Source of the DNA: Sphingomonas sp. Root710 | Lineage (GTDB): Bacteria; Pseudomonadota; Alphaproteobacteria; Sphingomonadales; Sphingomonadaceae | DNA length: 64,000 nucleotides | Assembly (NCBI RefSeq): GCF_001429065.1 | Contig: NZ_LMIB01000001.1 | Location: 1,470,172 to 1,534,171, forward strand | Direction of reading: 5' to 3' | Part shown: positions 47,508 to 56,851 of the stretch, one piece after another | Position numbering within the stretch: the stretch's first letter is position 1 | How the letters are laid out: the number at the start of each line of letters is the position of its first letter | Program-made: the position numbers and the translations under genes | The notes under the pieces: model-generated | The model's database searches: none | Told to the model about the DNA's origin: nothing | Seen by the model: only the letters and a program-made list of their open reading frames with translations

Positions 47508-48494
47508 ATGACCGAATATCGCCAGCCCGCCGAATGGGCCCATCATGACGCCGTCTGGATCGGCTTTCCCAGCCACGCCGAGCTGTGGGAGGATGACATC
47601 GAGCCCGCCCGGGGCGAAGTGATCGAGTTCGCCCGCGCCGTTCATGCGGGCGGGCGTGGCGAGCGCGTGATTCTGGTCGCCGCCGACGATGAATCCGCCG
47701 ACCGCGCCCGCGAACTGGCGGGCGAGGCCGCCGAGGTGATCGTCGAGCCGTTCGGCGACATCTGGCTGCGCGACAGCGCGCCTATCATCGTCACGGGGCC
47801 GGCGGGCCGCGCCGCCGCCAATTTCGGTTTCAACTGGTGGGGCGGCAAATATGAGCTGCCCGGCGACGAAAGCGTCGGCGCGCGGCTCGCGGAGCGGACC
47901 GGCCATCCGGTGCGCGAGCATGACTGGATCTTCGAGGGCGGCGCGATCGACGTCGACGGTACCGGCCTGGGCGTCACCACCGAGCAATGCCTGCTCAACC
48001 CCAATCGCAATCCTGATCTCGATCGCGCGGCGATCGAGGCGCGGCTGGCTGAGGGGCTTGGCGTCGACCGGCTGCTGTGGCTGGGCGACGGTCTCGCCAA
48101 CGACCATACCGATGGCCATGTCGACAATCTCGCCCGCTTCGTGGCCGAGGGCACGATCGCCATTCCCGAACCGGCGGGCGCGGACGATCCCAACGCCGCC
48201 GTCTATGCCGATGCCCGCGCCCGCGCCGAGGCGTTCGGGCTGAAGGTGGTCGGCATCCCCTCCCCCGGCGCGGTCGAGCGCGACGGCGAGATCATCCCCG
48301 CCTCCTATATGAACTTCTATATCGGCAACGCCGCCGTGGTGGTGCCGCTCTATGGCACGCCGAACGATGAGGCGGCGGTCGCCGCGATCGCGGCGCTGTT
48401 CCCTACGCGCGCTGTTGTCGGCTTCCGCGCCGATCATATATTGACCGGCGGCGGCAGCTTCCACTGCATCAGCCAGCAGCTTCCCGCGGCCTGA
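47508..48494 (+). CDS. aguA: Agmatine deiminase
   Basis: AguA hydrolyses agmatine to N-carbamoylputrescine and ammonia. The 328-residue pentein-fold protein starts YRQPAEWAHHDAVWIGFPSH. It has the substrate-binding FGDIWLRDSAPI and FNWWGGKY, GGAIDVDGTG, the catalytic His in NDHTDGHVDN, and the nucleophilic cysteine in GGGSFHCISQQLP at the C-terminus. The partner aguB follows 13 bp downstream. Confidence 0.95.
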   Translation: MTEYRQPAEWAHHDAVWIGFPSHAELWEDDIEPARGEVIEFARAVHAGGRGERVILVAADDESADRARELAGEAAEVIVEPFGDIWLRDSAPIIVTGPAGRAAANFGFNWWGGKYELPGDESVGARLAERTGHPVREHDWIFEGGAIDVDGTGLGVTTEQCLLNPNRNPDLDRAAIEARLAEGLGVDRLLWLGDGLANDHTDGHVDNLARFVAEGTIAIPEPAGADDPNAAVYADARARAEAFGLKVVGIPSPGAVERDGEIIPASYMNFYIGNAAVVVPLYGTPNDEAAVAAIAALFPTRAVVGFRADHILTGGGSFHCISQQLPAA

Positions 48495-48507
48495 AGGAAA
48501 GAAGCAG

Positions 48508-49356
48508 ATGACCAAGATCACCGTCGCCGCACTGCAGCTGGCCTTTAGCGACGATATCGACGCCAACATCGCCGAAGTGTCCAAGCTCGTCCGCGACGCA
48601 GCGAAGCAGGGCGCAAAGGTCATCCTGCCGCCCGAGCTGTTCGAAGGTCATTATTTCTGCCAGGTCGAGGATGAGGGCCTGTTCGCACGGGCGAAGCCGA
48701 CCGGCGAACACAAGGCCGTCAAGGCGATGCAGGCGCTCGCCGCCGAGCTCAAGGTCCATATCCCGACCAGCTTCTTCGAGCTGGACGGCCAGCATCATTA
48801 CAACAGCCTGGCGATGATCGATCCCGACGGGAAGATCATGGGCGTCTACCGCAAGAGCCATATCCCCGACGGCCCCGGTTATGAGGAGAAATTCTATTTC
48901 CGGCCCGGCAATACCGGCTTCAAGATATGGCCCGCGCAGGACACCATCCTGGGCGTCGGCATCTGCTGGGACCAATGGTATCCCGAGACCGCGCGCGCGA
49001 TGATGCTGATGGGCGCGCAGATCCTGTTCTACCCGACCGCGATCGGCAACGAGCCGCATGATCCCGAGCTCGACACAAGCCGGCTGTGGCGGCGGGCGAT
49101 GATCGGCCATGCGGTGTCGAACGTCGTGCCCGTGGTCGCCGCCAACCGGATCGGCACCGAAAATGGCCAGACCTTCTATGGCCACAGCTTCATCTGCGAC
49201 GAGCGCGGAGACATGCTGGCCGAGTTCGGCAAGGACGAAACCGGCGTGCTGGTCGCCACGCTCGACATCGACCTCGCCAAGCGCCACCGCGCCGCCTTCG
49301 GCTTCTTCCGGGACCGGCGGCCCGAGCTCTATGGGCGGCTGACGCAGGATATCTGA
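48508..49356 (+). CDS. aguB: N-carbamoylputrescine amidase
   Basis: This 282-residue nitrilase-superfamily enzyme finishes the agmatine-to-putrescine route, releasing CO2 and ammonia. The catalytic triad is visible: Glu in LPPELFEGHYFC, Lys in YRKSHIPDGPGYEEKFYF, Cys in GVGICWDQWYPE. It begins KITVAALQLAFSDD and follows AGGAAAGAAG. Coupled to aguA, it makes putrescine without the urea-forming arginase route. Confidence 0.96.
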   Translation: MTKITVAALQLAFSDDIDANIAEVSKLVRDAAKQGAKVILPPELFEGHYFCQVEDEGLFARAKPTGEHKAVKAMQALAAELKVHIPTSFFELDGQHHYNSLAMIDPDGKIMGVYRKSHIPDGPGYEEKFYFRPGNTGFKIWPAQDTILGVGICWDQWYPETARAMMLMGAQILFYPTAIGNEPHDPELDTSRLWRRAMIGHAVSNVVPVVAANRIGTENGQTFYGHSFICDERGDMLAEFGKDETGVLVATLDIDLAKRHRAAFGFFRDRRPELYGRLTQDI

Positions 49357-49386
49357 GCGATCGAAGTCCCCCGATAGGGAGGATTC

Positions 49387-50649
49387 TTACGGCGCCTTGG
49401 GCGGCTCGATCTCGGCGGCTTCGATGACGTCGAGCCCGCCTTCCCATTTCGCGACCACAACGCTGGCGACGGCGTTGCCGACGACGTTGGTGGCCGAGCG
49501 GCCCATGTCGAGGAAATGGTCGACCGCGAGGATCAGCAGCAGCCCGGCCTCGGGAATATCGAAGAAGGCCAGCGTCGCGGAGATGACGACGAGGCTGGCG
49601 CGCGGCACCCCGGCGATGCCCTTCGACGTCACCATCAGGATCAGCAGCATGGTGAATTGCTGGCCGATGCTCAGGTCGATGCCATAGGCCTGCGCGATGA
49701 ACATCGTCGCGAAGGTGCAGTAGATCATCGACCCGTCGAGGTTGAACGAATAGCCGAGCGGCAGCACGAAGCTGGCGATCTTGGGCGGCACCCCGAAGCG
49801 GTCGAGCGCCTCGAGCGTGCGCGGAAAGGCGGCTTCGGACGAAGCGGTGCTGAACGCCAGCAGGATCGGCTCGCGGATATAGCGGATCAGCAGCTTCGAC
49901 CGCCCCCCGACCATGAGGAAGCACAGGGTCAGCAGGATCGCCCACAGCACCAGCATCGCCAGATAGAAGCTGCCCATGAACTTGCCAAAGCTGATCAGGA
50001 TCGTCGGCCCCTGTTCGGCCAGCGCGGTCGTCACCGCCGCGAACACCGCAAAGGGGGCGAAGCGCATCACATAGTCGGTGATCTGCAACATCACCTGCGC
50101 CAGCGCCTCGACGCCGCGGATCAGCGGCGCGGCGCGTTCGCCGACGGCGGTGGCGGCGACGCCGGTGAAGACCGAGAAGATGACGACCTGCAATATCTCA
50201 TTGTCCGCCATCGCCTCGAAGAAGCTCTTCGGGACGAGATGGACGATGAAATTCTTGAGGGTGAAATCGGCCTTGGCCAGTTCGGGCCCCGCGCCGTCGG
50301 GCGGCAGGACGAGATGCGCGCCGACGCCGGGCTGGAGCAGGTTGACCATGATCAGGCCAAGCGTCAGCGACAGGAGGCTGGCCGCGAGGAACCAGCCGAT
50401 CGCGCGTGCGCCGACACGACCCAGCGCCGCCGTGTCGCCCATATGAGCGATGCCCGACACCAGAGTGGCGAAGACCAGCGGCGCGATGATCATCTTGATC
50501 AGCCGCAGGAAAAGATCGGTGAGGATCGAAATATAACCGGTGACGTTCTTCAGCGTAACGGGATCGGCTATCGTCGCATTGAGCGCGATGCCGACGACGA
50601 TGCCGGCGACCATCGCCAGCAATATGTAGAGCGTGAGGCGCTTGGCCAC
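49387..50649 (-). CDS. Dicarboxylate/amino acid:cation symporter (DAACS family, DctA/GltP-like)
   Basis: This 420-residue secondary importer takes up C4-dicarboxylates or acidic amino acids with protons or sodium. The start is LYILLAMVAGIVVGIAL. Conserved features are FLRLIKMIIAPLVFATLVSGI, the serine-rich re-entrant loop AFSTASSEAAFPRTLE, GYSFNLDGSMIY and the GIAGVPRASLVVI hairpin. Substrate cannot be fixed from sequence. It is convergent with aguB, with a 30-bp gap. Confidence 0.92.
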   Translation of the reverse strand: MAKRLTLYILLAMVAGIVVGIALNATIADPVTLKNVTGYISILTDLFLRLIKMIIAPLVFATLVSGIAHMGDTAALGRVGARAIGWFLAASLLSLTLGLIMVNLLQPGVGAHLVLPPDGAGPELAKADFTLKNFIVHLVPKSFFEAMADNEILQVVIFSVFTGVAATAVGERAAPLIRGVEALAQVMLQITDYVMRFAPFAVFAAVTTALAEQGPTILISFGKFMGSFYLAMLVLWAILLTLCFLMVGGRSKLLIRYIREPILLAFSTASSEAAFPRTLEALDRFGVPPKIASFVLPLGYSFNLDGSMIYCTFATMFIAQAYGIDLSIGQQFTMLLILMVTSKGIAGVPRASLVVISATLAFFDIPEAGLLLILAVDHFLDMGRSATNVVGNAVASVVVAKWEGGLDVIEAAEIEPPKAP

Positions 50650-50735
50650 GGGCGTCTCCGAACAAGGATATTGCCCGTGGTCGGGCCAAAGCGGTGCGGG
50701 GTCAAGCCTGCGCCGCCGATGTCGGGGAGACCGGG

Positions 50736-51155
50736 ATGCTGTTTGGAAGAGCGAAGGGCAGGATCGAGCGGCTTCTGATCGTCGAGGACGAGCCGCTTAT
50801 CGCCTTCGACAACGAGCATTTCCTGATGACGCAAGGCTACACCATCGTCGCGACGGTCGATACCGCCGCCGAAGCAGTTGCGCAGATCGAGGCGGGCGGT
50901 ATCGACCTGATCCTATGTGACGTCCGCCTCAACGACAGCGACGGACGCGATGTGGCGCTGGCAGCAAAGGCAGCCGACATCCCCCTGCTGTTCGTCACCG
51001 CGACCTGCCCGATCGACGCGCCCGACATCGCCTTCGGCTGCCTGTCCAAACCCTATGAACCCAAGGCTCTGCAAGCATCGATCGAAGCGATCGGGATGCG
51101 GCTGGACGGTGAAAAGCCGAAGAAGCTCCCCAAGGGGCTGACCCTCTACCGCTAG
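50736..51155 (+). CDS. Single-domain response regulator
   Basis: This 139-residue CheY-like receiver has the acidic pair in LLIVEDEPLIAFDNE, the phospho-acceptor Asp in ILCDVRLNDSDG, the conserved Thr in LLFVTATCP, and Lys in CLSKPYEPKALQ. No output domain follows. ATG 50736 has GGGAGA upstream and removes 14 unneeded codons. No histidine kinase is nearby. FixJ-like or general stress phosphorelays in sphingomonads use such stand-alone receivers, but the partner is unknown. Confidence 0.88.
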   Translation: MLFGRAKGRIERLLIVEDEPLIAFDNEHFLMTQGYTIVATVDTAAEAVAQIEAGGIDLILCDVRLNDSDGRDVALAAKAADIPLLFVTATCPIDAPDIAFGCLSKPYEPKALQASIEAIGMRLDGEKPKKLPKGLTLYR

Positions 51156-51245
51156 GCGAGAATGCTCCTGGATCGCTCACCACCACTTGCGCCCTACCAG
51201 AGCGCGAGCAAGAAAGGCGCAGCTGTGAAACGAGAGGGGTTTGCC

Positions 51246-51551
51246 ATGCGTAGCATATTGATCGGACTGGCCGCCACCACCCTGGCCGGATGTACCGCGA
51301 CCATGTCCGATCCCGGGCAGGCCGTGCCCGAGAGCAGTGCGATCCAGCCGCTGGCGTGCAACCTCAGCCGGGCTGAGGGCTTCATCGGTAAGCCCGGTGA
51401 CGCGGTCGCCGAGGAGGCCCGCGCCGCCGTGGGCGCGACGTCGGTCCGGGTGATCCGTCCCGGTCAGGCGGTGACGCAGGATTATCGGGCGGACCGGCTG
51501 AACATCGAGGTCGATGACAGTGGCAATGTCGTGCGGGTGCGTTGCGGGTGA
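51246..51551 (+). CDS. I78 family peptidase inhibitor lipoprotein
   Basis: This 101-residue exported protein has a lipobox (TTLAGC|TATMSD). The I78 inhibitor pattern is visible: LACNLSRAEGFIGKPGD, then VRVIRPGQAVTQDYRADRLNIEVDDSGNVVRVRCG read across residues about 68-101. The two cysteines at its ends probably form a disulfide. I78 proteins resemble small serine-protease inhibitors of the potato-I/eglin type. The upstream ORF extension lacks a signal and is dropped. Confidence 0.85.
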   Translation: MRSILIGLAATTLAGCTATMSDPGQAVPESSAIQPLACNLSRAEGFIGKPGDAVAEEARAAVGATSVRVIRPGQAVTQDYRADRLNIEVDDSGNVVRVRCG

Positions 51552-51636
51552 TTTTCGCGTGACGGCCGAGGGCTGAGGGGGAACAGAAGGGAAACCACTT
51601 CCCTTTTTCCGCGAAGCCGACTTATAGTCACAGCCA

Positions 51637-53625
51637 ATGTCCGACGACGATCTCTTCGCCTCCGCTCCGTCCACCAGCTCCGGCAATTACGACGCCTCGC
51701 AGATCGAGGTGCTCGAAGGGCTGGAGCCCGTGCGCCGCCGCCCCGGCATGTATATCGGCGGCACCGACGAGCGCGCCTATCATCATCTCGCCGCCGAAGT
51801 GCTCGACAATGCGATGGACGAGGCGGTCGCGGGGCATGCCAACCGGATCGAAGTGTCGCTGCAGGCGGGCAACCGGCTGACGATCATCGACAATGGCCGC
51901 GGCATCCCGGTCGATCCGCACCCGAAATTCCCGAAGCAGTCGGCGCTCGAGGTCATCCTGACCACGCTCCATTCGGGCGGCAAATTCGACGGCAAGGCCT
52001 ATTCGACCTCGGGCGGCCTGCATGGCGTCGGCGTGTCGGTGGTCAACGCGCTGTCGACCGAGACGGTGGTCGAGGTCGCGCGCAACAAGGAGCTGTTCCG
52101 CCAGCGCTTCGCGCAGGGCCATGCGGTGACGAAGCTCGAGAAGCTGGGCGCGGCCCCCAACCGGCGCGGCACCAGCGTATCCTTCATCCCCGATCCCGAG
52201 ATTTTCGGCGCCAGCGCGCATTTCAAGCCGGGCCGGCTGATGCGGCTCGCCCGCTCCAAGGCCTATCTCTATGCGGGGGTCGAGATACGCTGGAAATGCG
52301 ATCCGGCGCTGATCGGCGACGATACCCCGGCCGAGGCGATCTTCCAGTTTCCCGGCGGTCTGTCGGACCATCTGCGCGAGCAGATCGGCAGCCGCGAATG
52401 CGCAACCAGCCAGTTCTTCACCGGCAAGCAAGTCTTTCCCGGCGAGAATAACGGATCGGTCGAATGGGCGGTCGCCTGGCCGTTATGGTCGGAGGGATCG
52501 TACAGCTATTATTGCAACACGATCCCTACCCCCGATGGCGGTACGCATGAGGCGGGCCTGCGCAACGCGCTGGTGAAGGGCATTCGCGCCTTCGCCGATC
52601 TGGTCGGCAACAAGCGCGCCAAGGATGTGACCGCCGAGGATATCGTCACCGGTTCGGAACAGATGCTGTCGGTGTTCATCCGCGATCCGCAGTTCCAGAG
52701 CCAGACCAAGGACCGGCTGACCTCGCCCGACGCCGCGCGGCTCGTCGAGAATGCGGTGCGCGATCATTTCGACCATTTCCTCGCCGACAATATGGAGCGC
52801 GGCAAGGCGCTGCTCGGCTTCGTGCTCGACCGGATGGACGATCGCCTGCGCCGCCGGGCGGAAAAGGAGATCAAGCGCAAGACCGCGACCAGCGGCCGCA
52901 AGCTGCGCCTGCCCGGCAAGCTGACCGACTGCGCCAACGATGCGCCCGATGGCACCGAAATCTTCATCGTCGAGGGCGACAGCGCGGGCGGATCGGCCAA
53001 GCAGGCGCGCGACCGCAAGACCCAGGCGATCCTGCCGATCCGCGGCAAGATATTGAACGTCGCCTCCGCCAACAGCGCGAAGATCGGCGCGAACCAGGAG
53101 ATCGCCGACCTGATCCAGGCGCTCGGCTGCGGCAGCCGCGACAAGTGCAATGTCGACCTGCTGCGCTACGAGCGCGTCGTGATCATGACCGACGCCGATG
53201 TCGACGGCGCGCATATCGCGACGCTGCTGATGACATTCTTCTTCCAGGAGATGCCCGACGTCGTCCGCGAAGGGCACCTCTATCTCGCCCAGCCGCCGCT
53301 CTACCGCCTCACCGCGGGTACCAGGAGCCTCTATGCGATGGACGACGCCCACCGCGCCGAGATCGAGAATGGCGAGTTCAAAGGCAAGAAGGTCGACGTC
53401 GCACGCTTCAAGGGCCTGGGCGAGATGAACCCGATCCAGCTGCGCGAAACCACGATGGACCCGAAGACCCGCACCCTGCTGCGCGTCGTCCTGCCCCAGG
53501 AATATGAGGAACGCGCGAGCACCCGCGACCTTGTCGAGCGGCTGATGGGCAAGAACCCGGAGCATCGCTTCGCCTTCATCCAGGCCAATGCGGCGGCGGT
53601 GGACGACGAGGTGATCGACGCGTAG
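51637..53625 (+). CDS. parE: DNA topoisomerase IV subunit B
   Basis: ParE is the ATPase subunit of the enzyme that unlinks daughter chromosomes. The 662-residue protein has the GHKL ATP site (AAEVLDNAMDEAVAGHA, GRGIPVDPHP, GGLHGVGVSVVNALS). The Toprim domain has IVEGDSAGGSAKQARDRKTQ and MTDADVDGAHIATLL, and the C-terminus includes RFKGLGEMNP. The form GTDERAYHHLAAEVLDNAMDE is the ParE rather than the GyrB version. Confidence 0.96.
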   Translation: MSDDDLFASAPSTSSGNYDASQIEVLEGLEPVRRRPGMYIGGTDERAYHHLAAEVLDNAMDEAVAGHANRIEVSLQAGNRLTIIDNGRGIPVDPHPKFPKQSALEVILTTLHSGGKFDGKAYSTSGGLHGVGVSVVNALSTETVVEVARNKELFRQRFAQGHAVTKLEKLGAAPNRRGTSVSFIPDPEIFGASAHFKPGRLMRLARSKAYLYAGVEIRWKCDPALIGDDTPAEAIFQFPGGLSDHLREQIGSRECATSQFFTGKQVFPGENNGSVEWAVAWPLWSEGSYSYYCNTIPTPDGGTHEAGLRNALVKGIRAFADLVGNKRAKDVTAEDIVTGSEQMLSVFIRDPQFQSQTKDRLTSPDAARLVENAVRDHFDHFLADNMERGKALLGFVLDRMDDRLRRRAEKEIKRKTATSGRKLRLPGKLTDCANDAPDGTEIFIVEGDSAGGSAKQARDRKTQAILPIRGKILNVASANSAKIGANQEIADLIQALGCGSRDKCNVDLLRYERVVIMTDADVDGAHIATLLMTFFFQEMPDVVREGHLYLAQPPLYRLTAGTRSLYAMDDAHRAEIENGEFKGKKVDVARFKGLGEMNPIQLRETTMDPKTRTLLRVVLPQEYEERASTRDLVERLMGKNPEHRFAFIQANAAAVDDEVIDA

Positions 53626-54010
53626 TTTGTTAGCCCGCCGTAGGCGGGCGCCCTCAGACGCCGGGCGCGGGCCATCCGGCCCGGCCCACGGCTCGCTTTG
53701 CGAGCCGATCTTCGGCGGCGGACTGCCCCCGGCAGTCCGCTGGTCCCCTACGATCCTCGCATAAGCTCGGGCGGCCGTTCGGCCTTGCGGAACCTGCGGC
53801 TCCGTTTGTTTCTTATCCTTCTTCGTCATTCCGGCGCAGGCGGGAATCCACCGGGAAGCGGGCTCCGAACCAATAGAGGGTCGACCAAGCGGCCAAGTGG
53901 ATTCCCGCCTGCGCGGGAATGACGATGGTGGGGAGCGTGCGGCGATCACTAAGTGTTGTGCGAACCTGTCGGGCATGGGACATATCGCCCATGCCGCGCG
54001 TTCAATCCCG
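53626..54010. other. Repeat-rich spacer between parE and the polyketide synthase gene
   Basis: These 385 bases hold no supported gene. They begin with AGCCCGCCGTAGGCGGGC, a short hairpin just past parE. A GC-rich stretch with several small inverted repeats follows, then a family-1 palindromic element. An AT-poor region leads to the synthase start at 54011. A promoter for the synthase must lie in the last 80 bases but is not obvious. Confidence 0.6.
53824..53924. repeat. Family-1 palindromic element, intergenic (copy C, 101 bp)
   Basis: The 27-bp ends (53824-53850 and 53898-53924) are inverted repeats of each other with one mismatch. The core hairpin is a GGCGCAGGCGGGAA variant of that in the dnaE2 copies. 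The length is not a multiple of three, unlike the two genic copies. Confidence 0.88.
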
Positions 54011-55069
54011 ATGACCGCCCATATCCATGCGATCGGCACCGCCGTGCCCGCTCATGACGTCCACCGCACCTTTATCGACTGGGCGAGCGAGCGGCTCGAA
54101 GGGCGTGAACGCGCGCTGTTCCTGCGAATGGCCGGGCGGTCAGGGATCGAGCATCGCTGGAGCGTGCTAAAGCATCCGGAAGCGGGCAGCACCCAGGTCG
54201 ACAGCGGCGGCTATTATGGCGGCGCGATGCCCCCGACCTCCGAACGGATGGCGACCTATGTCCGCGAGGCGCCCGAGCTGGCGCTGAAGGCGATCGCCGA
54301 TCTTTCCAGCCGCGCCGACATAAGCGGGATCACCCATCTCGTCGTGGCCAGCTGCACCGGTTTCGTCGCGCCGGGCATCGACCAGATCATCGCCCGCCGG
54401 CTCGGCCTCGCCGGATCGGTGGAACGGACGCTGGTGGGCTTCATGGGCTGCTATGCGGCGGTCGCGGCGCTACGGGTCGCGCATCATATCGCCCGGTCGG
54501 ACAGTGACGCCCGCATCCTAGTCGTGACGGTCGAGCTTTGCTCGCTTCACCTTCAGGATGCGCCGGAGATCGCCAGCCTGCTCGCCCAGCTGCAATTCGC
54601 CGACGGCGCCGCTGCGGCACTGGTGAGCAGCGAACCCGGCGGCATTGCGATCGACCGCTTCTTCGCCGCCACCCTGCCCGACAGCGACGAGCTGATCCGC
54701 TGGAACATCGGCGACCAGGGCTTCGTGATGCACCTGTCGGGCGAGGTGCCGGGGCGAATATCCGCCGCACTTGAGACGCCCGACATGCGGCGCGCGATCC
54801 TAGGCAACCGGGCAGCGCGCGATATTCCGAGCTGGGCTGTCCATGCCGGCGGGCGGTCGATCCTCGACGCGGTCGAGCAGGGGCTGGAACTCGACGGCGC
54901 AGCGCTCGACGCGTCGCGGCGGACGTTGCGCGACAATGGCAACATGTCGTCATCGACGCTGATGTTCGTGCTGGCGGGAATGCTGGCCTCGGCCAGCCCG
55001 GTCGACGGCGTCGCGGTCGCCTTCGGGCCCGGCCTCGCCGCCGAGGGCTTCGCGATCACGAGCATCTGA
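54011..55069 (+). CDS. Type III polyketide synthase (chalcone/stilbene synthase-like)
   Basis: This 352-residue homodimeric-type synthase extends a CoA-bound starter with malonyl-CoA. The Cys-His-Asn triad is visible as VVASCTGFVAPGID, WAVHAGGRSILDAVE and LRDNGNMSSSTL. The CoA-binding and family region QLQFADGAAAALV is also present. I start it at ATG 54011 (MTAHIHAIGTAVP), as the upstream frame is non-conserved. The stop overlaps the methyltransferase start (TGATG). Type III synthases in such clusters make alkylresorcinols or alkylpyrones from fatty acyl starters. Confidence 0.93.
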   Translation: MTAHIHAIGTAVPAHDVHRTFIDWASERLEGRERALFLRMAGRSGIEHRWSVLKHPEAGSTQVDSGGYYGGAMPPTSERMATYVREAPELALKAIADLSSRADISGITHLVVASCTGFVAPGIDQIIARRLGLAGSVERTLVGFMGCYAAVAALRVAHHIARSDSDARILVVTVELCSLHLQDAPEIASLLAQLQFADGAAAALVSSEPGGIAIDRFFAATLPDSDELIRWNIGDQGFVMHLSGEVPGRISAALETPDMRRAILGNRAARDIPSWAVHAGGRSILDAVEQGLELDGAALDASRRTLRDNGNMSSSTLMFVLAGMLASASPVDGVAVAFGPGLAAEGFAITSI

Positions 55070-55764
55070 TGCGCTCGCTCCTTCATCCCGCACAGCAAGA
55101 GGAGCAGATGGATGCGCCAGACCTCGACCCCGCCATATATGCACACGTCCTGACCGACCTCGCGTCGGTCAACCGCTGGACCTTCGCGGCGCGGCCGACG
55201 ATCGGCTTCATCGCGCGGGCGGTGGGCGATCGGAAACGCTTCACCCTGCTCGATGTCGGCTATGGCGATGGCGACATGCTGCGCGCCATCGCGCGCTGGG
55301 CGGAGAAGCGCGGGATCGAAGCCGAACTGACCGGGGTCGACCTCAACCCGAACAGCGAGCAGGTCGCGCGGGCCGCGACGCCCAACGCGCTCAACATCGA
55401 ATATCTGACCGGCGACTATCTCGATCAGGTCGGGCGCGGTTTCGACCTGATCATCTCCAGCCTCGTCGCGCATCATATGAGCCATGACCAGCTGCTGGGC
55501 TTCCTGCGCACGATGGAAGCCTGGGCCCAGCGCGGCTGGCTGGTCAACGATCTCCACCGCCACCGCTTCGCCTATCTCGGCTTTCCACTTCTCGCGACGG
55601 TGATGCGCTGGCACCGGATCGTGCGGCAGGACGGACAATTGTCGATCGCCCGCGCCTTCCGGCCGCGCGAATGGCTGCCGGTCCTCGCCGAAGCCGGGCT
55701 GGAGCATCAGGCCCGTGTCGTCCGCCGTTTCCCGTTCCGGATATGCGTCGAACGGCTGCGCTGA
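55069..55764 (+). CDS. SAM-dependent class I methyltransferase (polyketide tailoring)
   Basis: This 231-residue methyltransferase has the SAM-binding motif I LLDVGYGDGDMLRAIA, motif II LTGVDLNPNSEQVA, and ISSLVAHHMSHDQLLGFL. It starts one base inside the polyketide synthase stop and overlaps the downstream flavoprotein by 22 bp, so the three are tightly coupled. It probably methylates the polyketide product. An internal ATG 13 codons in (MDAPDLDPAIYAH) preceded by AAGAGGAGCAG is a good alternative start. Confidence 0.9.
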   Translation: MRSLLHPAQQEEQMDAPDLDPAIYAHVLTDLASVNRWTFAARPTIGFIARAVGDRKRFTLLDVGYGDGDMLRAIARWAEKRGIEAELTGVDLNPNSEQVARAATPNALNIEYLTGDYLDQVGRGFDLIISSLVAHHMSHDQLLGFLRTMEAWAQRGWLVNDLHRHRFAYLGFPLLATVMRWHRIVRQDGQLSIARAFRPREWLPVLAEAGLEHQARVVRRFPFRICVERLR

Positions 55765-56846
55765 TCGCGGGCGGCGGGCCGGCGGGCGCGGCAGCGGCGA
55801 TCCTGCTGGCGCGCGGCGGCGCGATGCCGGTGGTGATCGAGCGCAATCGCGAGCCGCAGGAGGTGGTGTGCGGCGGTTTCCTGGGCGGTGACGCGATCGC
55901 GCTGCTCCGCCGCCTCGGAATCGATCCAGCAGTGCTCGGCGCACGGCCGATAAGGCGGGCGCGGCTGATCGCGGGGCACCGCACGGTCGAGGCCGATCTG
56001 CCCTTCGAGGCCGCCGGGCTGTCGCGCCGCACGCTCGACGCAGCGTTGCTGGGGCAGGCCGAGGCGCAGGGGGCGATGATCGAGCTTGGGCTGACGATCC
56101 GGCGCGTTGACCCGGCTGCCCGCTGCCTGCACCTGAGCGACGAGACCGTCATAGGCGGCGACGCCCTGTTCCTGGCGACGGGCAAGCATGACGCGCGCGG
56201 GGCAGCCCGCCCGGTCGCGCCGGAGAGCGATCCCGCACTGGGGCTGCGGATAAGGCTGGAACCATCCCCGGCGCTCGACGCCGCGCTCGACGGGATGATC
56301 GAGCTGCACCTGTTCCGCAACGGCTATGCCGGGCTGCTGCGGCAGGAGGATGGCAGCGTCAACCTGTGCCTGTCGGTCGCGCAGTCGCGGCTGAAGGCGG
56401 CGGAGGGCCAGCCCGCACGGCTGATCGAAGCCTTGGCGCGCGAAGCGCCACGCCTCGCCGACCGGTTCGGCGCGGCGGCGGCGGGCAGTGCCTGGTCGAG
56501 CGTCGCGCGCGTCCCCTATGGCTGGCGCGCGAAGCGTGGAGCGCCGGGGCTGTTCCGGCTCGGCGACCAGTCGGCGGTGATCGCCAGCCTGGCCGGCGAC
56601 GGCATCGCCATCGCGCTGGCGAGTGCGGCGCGCGCGGCGCATTGCTTCCTGCAGGGCGGGGCCGAAGCGGCCGAGCGCTTCCAGTCGGGCTTCGCCGCGC
56701 AGGCGCGCCGCCCGGTCAGCTTGGCGAACCTGCTGATGCACTGGGGCGGGACGCCGTGGATCGCCGGGCCGCTGCTGGGCATCTTCGCGCGCGCGCCGGG
56801 ATTGATCCGGCAGGCGGCGGCGATGACGCGGATCGGCGTCGGCTGA
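55743..56846 (+). CDS. FAD-dependent oxidoreductase (geranylgeranyl reductase / phenol hydroxylase-like)
   Basis: This 367-residue flavoprotein has the dinucleotide motif LIAGGGPAGAAAAILLARGG. It has an active-site-like CGGFLGGDAIALLRRLG, and the second FAD motif FRLGDQSAVIASLAGDGIAIALASA. This is the PHBH/GGR-type fold used to hydroxylate aromatic rings or reduce polyene chains. In context it is the third tailoring enzyme of the type III polyketide cluster. ATG 55743 is preferred; the longer frame lies within the methyltransferase gene. Confidence 0.88.
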   Translation: MRRTAALIAGGGPAGAAAAILLARGGAMPVVIERNREPQEVVCGGFLGGDAIALLRRLGIDPAVLGARPIRRARLIAGHRTVEADLPFEAAGLSRRTLDAALLGQAEAQGAMIELGLTIRRVDPAARCLHLSDETVIGGDALFLATGKHDARGAARPVAPESDPALGLRIRLEPSPALDAALDGMIELHLFRNGYAGLLRQEDGSVNLCLSVAQSRLKAAEGQPARLIEALAREAPRLADRFGAAAAGSAWSSVARVPYGWRAKRGAPGLFRLGDQSAVIASLAGDGIAIALASAARAAHCFLQGGAEAAERFQSGFAAQARRPVSLANLLMHWGGTPWIAGPLLGIFARAPGLIRQAAAMTRIGVG

Positions 56847-56851
56847 TCAGC

